Both the position numbers and the translations under genes were made by a program. The notes below the pieces were generated by a model, which did no database searches, was not told the DNA's origin, and was given only the letters and a program-made list of their open reading frames with translations. Below are positions 62,323-64,000 of a stretch of DNA of 64,000 bases, piece by piece (within the stretch, counting starts at the first letter, position 1; the number at the start of each line of letters is the position of its first letter). The DNA comes from an uncultured Bacteroidales bacterium (GTDB taxonomy: Bacteria; Bacteroidota; Bacteroidia; Bacteroidales; UBA932), in the NCBI GenBank assembly GCA_900316245.1, contig ONCE01000008.1:52256-116255 (forward strand), written 5' to 3'.

Positions 62323-62634
62323 ATGAAAAAGATACTTGTAATCCTAATTAGCATACTCGTTTTGGCATCATGCAGCAGAGTGTCTGGCACATATGTAAAT
62401 GATGGATCAGGCTTAGTTGATCAAATCGAGTTTGTAGGAAGCAGTTCCTGCATCTTAACCTACTTTGGAATGGAGCTCTCTGCTACTTACAAGGTTGATA
62501 ATGGGCATATTATTGTTGACGGCCCGGAGAATCTTGATATAATGTTCAAAATCCAGGACTCTAATACTATCATAGGCGAGAGTACCTGGAATAGTGGCAC
62601 TTTTAAGAAGGCCCATTCTTCATCAAACCCTTGA
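62323..62634 (+). CDS. Small putative lipoprotein
   Basis: 103 residues from the ATG at 62323 (lipobox VLASC, Cys16). The mature part is a short beta-rich domain (GTYVNDGSGLVDQIEFVGSS, ATYKVDNGHIIVDG) of the kind seen in small bacterial lipoproteins that report on a scalar value; no function assigned. Terminator 35 bases downstream. Confidence 0.6.
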   Translation: MKKILVILISILVLASCSRVSGTYVNDGSGLVDQIEFVGSSSCILTYFGMELSATYKVDNGHIIVDGPENLDIMFKIQDSNTIIGESTWNSGTFKKAHSSSNP

Positions 62635-62668
62635 ATGTTAATGCAGGGAAAGAAGTAAGTATTCGTAT

Positions 62669-62706
62669 ATGCCGATGGGGCTCTGTTCCATCGGCATTTT
62701 TTTATC
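62669..62706 (+). terminator. Rho-independent terminator after the AT-rich cluster
   Basis: ATGCCGATGG, loop GGCTCTGTT, CCATCGGCAT then TTTTTTTAT: a perfect 10-bp stem with a long T-run. The rest of the 355-base gap to the transposase gene holds two hairpin repeats and the IS end. Confidence 0.85.
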
Positions 62707-62788
62707 CGGGCCGATAAGGAAAGCGGTACTTGCCCTTCTGGGACGGACAAGCCGCCCAGAAAGGCAACCTTCATTGCCACCCTTCGCT

Positions 62789-62825
62789 GGGAGACTGTGC
62801 CGGAGCAAGTCCGTCACAGACTCCC
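62789..62825. repeat. 37-bp hairpin repeat, copy 1
   Basis: Begins GGGAGACTGTG and ends CACAGACTCCC, near-palindromic; the second copy is 101 bases downstream with the same length and ends. Confidence 0.6.
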
Positions 62826-62889
62826 TGACGCCCCACCGCACACATGGCCAACGCCCCAACCTCCCGCACATATAAAGGGAGAAAGGTAT

Positions 62890-62926
62890 GGGAGACAGTG
62901 TCCGGCACAGCCGGCCACAGACTCCC
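62890..62926. repeat. 37-bp hairpin repeat, copy 2
   Basis: Begins GGGAGACAGTG and ends CACAGACTCCC. GC-rich, REP-like, between the AT-rich cluster and the IS3 end. Confidence 0.6.
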
Positions 62927-62954
62927 ATCTGGTTAATCCCCCCAGCCCCTGATA

Positions 62955-63901
62955 TGAACCCCAAAAGTTGGACGGTTAATAATAGATTTTTATATGCAAT
63001 GAGTTCGGTACTGCACCGGACTCATTCCGTTTAACCGCAGTTTGATTCGTTCGTGGTTGTAGTAATGTATATACTTTCGGAGTTCCTTCTTGAACTCGTC
63101 CATACTATTCCACTGACGCGAATATAGCAATTCTGTTTTCATTATCCCAAAGAAGTTCTCCATCATAGCATTGTCAAGACAGTTTCCTTTCCTGGACATA
63201 CTTTGTTCTATTCCATTCTTTTTCAGTGTATCTTGATACTTAACATGCTGATAATGCCATCCTTGATCAGAATGAAGGATTAGGCCATCATGGTTGGGGA
63301 TCTTTTTCATGGCACTATTGACCATATCTATAACCATTTTTAGATCCGGTCTTGATGTCACTGTATAGGTTATGATTTCTCCATTGAACATATCCAGAAT
63401 CGGAGAAAGATACATTCGTTCATCTTTTATCATAACCTGAGTTACATCAGTAGTCCACTTCTTATTTGGCTCTTTTGAACGGAAGTTACGATCCAAGGTG
63501 TTCGGCGCGACCTTCCCCACATTCCCTTTGTATGTGTGGAACTGACGAGGTGTCCTCAGAGCCTTTAGATGTAACTGGCGCATTAACTTGCTAACAGTCT
63601 TATGATTTACATATATCCCATACCTGCGCAACTCAAGCGTTATGCGCCTATAACCATACCGGCTATGATGCTTCTCGAAGATTCTCTTGATATTATTCCT
63701 CAAGTCATCATAACCATCGTCGAAGTCCAGTCGACTAAGGTGGTAATAGAATGTTGCTTTGGCCATCCCTTGCAGTCTCAGGAGACGCCTGAGACCATAT
63801 TCTGGCCTTAGTTCTTGGATGGCTTCGACCCAGTCTCGCGTAGTTGGGCCTCCCTCTTTTCGACTAAGGCTTTCACTTTTTTTAACAGCGCGTTCTCCGC
63901 C
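62955..63901 (-). mobile_element. IS3-family element (IS150-like group), 5' end truncated
   Basis: The terminal repeat TGAACCCCAAAAGTTGGAC (62955-62973) is the typical IS3 end next to the orfB stop. The body contains orfB and the tail of orfA. The orfA head and the other terminal repeat are missing because a second element begins at 63902. Confidence 0.75.
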
Positions 63902-63937
63902 TGTAAATTGCCACCGAAAAGTGAACAGTTTTGCCAA
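62990..63937 (-). CDS. IS3-family transposase orfB (DDE integrase)
   Basis: The open frame is 315 residues, but residues 1-12 come from the adjacent element's end, so genuine IS3 coding starts near 63901. HTH_21-like region (MAKATFYYHLSRL, RYGYRRITLELRRYG) and an rve integrase core with Asp in KKWTTDVTQ, Asp in LILHSDQGWHY and Glu in NAMMENFFGIMKTEL. In an intact copy this product is made by -1 slippage from orfA at A7G (63876-63883). All catalytic residues are present, but with orfA cut the element is unlikely to move itself. Confidence 0.85.
   Translation of the reverse strand: MAKLFTFRWQFTGGERAVKKSESLSRKEGGPTTRDWVEAIQELRPEYGLRRLLRLQGMAKATFYYHLSRLDFDDGYDDLRNNIKRIFEKHHSRYGYRRITLELRRYGIYVNHKTVSKLMRQLHLKALRTPRQFHTYKGNVGKVAPNTLDRNFRSKEPNKKWTTDVTQVMIKDERMYLSPILDMFNGEIITYTVTSRPDLKMVIDMVNSAMKKIPNHDGLILHSDQGWHYQHVKYQDTLKKNGIEQSMSRKGNCLDNAMMENFFGIMKTELLYSRQWNSMDEFKKELRKYIHYYNHERIKLRLNGMSPVQYRTHCI
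63808..63901 (-). pseudogene. Remnant of IS3 orfA (leucine-zipper end)
   Basis: In the frame overlapping orfB, LQAENALLKKVKALVEKREA and a short tail end at a TAA (63808-63810): the C-terminal leucine zipper of orfA. Its helix-turn-helix part is missing, cut at 63901/63902. Confidence 0.7.
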
Positions 63938-64000
63938 CGAAAGTTGAACAGTTAGAGATCGTCTGCAAAGGTATTCATTTTTCTGGTTTTTGCTTCATTT
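63902..64000. mobile_element. Probable end of an IS21-family element running off the window
   Basis: Begins TGTAAA and contains two direct 22-bp repeats, TTGCCACCGAAAAGTGAACAGT (63908-63929) and TTGCCAACGAAAGTTGAACAGT (63931-63952; shown as 20-22 bases each). Multiple tandem repeats next to a 5'-TG end are typical of IS21 termini. No istA/istB coding is inside the window. Confidence 0.5.

Overview
The window reads as a chromosome segment of an uncultured-type Bacteroidales (Bacteroidetes) bacterium. Evidence: SusC/SusD pairs, BACON and C10-peptidase proteins, a parAB-DUF5683-MltD gene order, lipoprotein signals throughout, weak Shine-Dalgarno sites, and many promoters with the Bacteroidetes -7 box TAnnTTTG. 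No rRNA, tRNA or CRISPR array was seen.

Region 1 (1-31.5 kb) looks like host backbone with C-rich third codon positions. It holds: a minus-strand parA-parB-DUF5683-lytic transglycosylase operon; a primosomal PriA homologue that has lost its ATP-binding loop, zinc-binding cysteines and arginine-finger motif; a serine hydrolase; an acyl-CoA-synthetase-like ligase with its carrier protein; a GNAT; two near-identical SusC-SusD pairs in head-to-head orientation around a frameshifted Mpi-like serine recombinase; a Nudix hydrolase with GltS; a C26 amidotransferase; an SstT transporter broken by a deletion; and an operon YbaK / LolA-like / BACON lipoprotein / C10 protease / phosphoesterase / GreA-like factor.

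Region 2 (about 31.6-59.2 kb, right end uncertain) is an integrated mobile island. It opens with palindromic repeats and GC-rich hairpins, then a tyrosine integrase, a 1102-residue protein of unknown function, and the usual Bacteroides island replication set (DUF3853, RecA-like ATPase, zinc-ribbon Toprim primase) plus an amidase. Next comes a restriction-like cassette: two tandem EcoRI-family adenine methyltransferases, a DUF262-HNH nuclease and a membrane-anchored NERD protein. Then follows the most unusual part, a tightly packed ten-gene operon (45.28-57.38 kb): von Willebrand-like lipoprotein, membrane protein, tubulin-like protein, actin/Hsp70-like ATPase, membrane coiled-coil protein, MotA-like and MotB-like (Zorya ZorA/ZorB-like) channel pair, exported DNA/RNA nuclease, DUF6804-like membrane protein, and a protein ending in an FtsK-gamma-like winged helix. 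My inference is an envelope-spanning, ion-driven defence or conflict machine with cytoskeletal-type NTPases and a periplasmic nuclease effector. The methyltransferase cassette and this operon start with strikingly similar promoter regions, suggesting co-regulation. A second exported nuclease and an unknown zinc-binding protein lie downstream, among helically phased GTATCG/CGATAC repeats.

Region 3 (59.3-64 kb) is AT-rich: five small genes of unknown function (membrane, lipoprotein, WG-repeat), hairpin repeats, and an IS3-family element whose 5' part is cut off by the end of what appears to be an IS21-family element running off the window.
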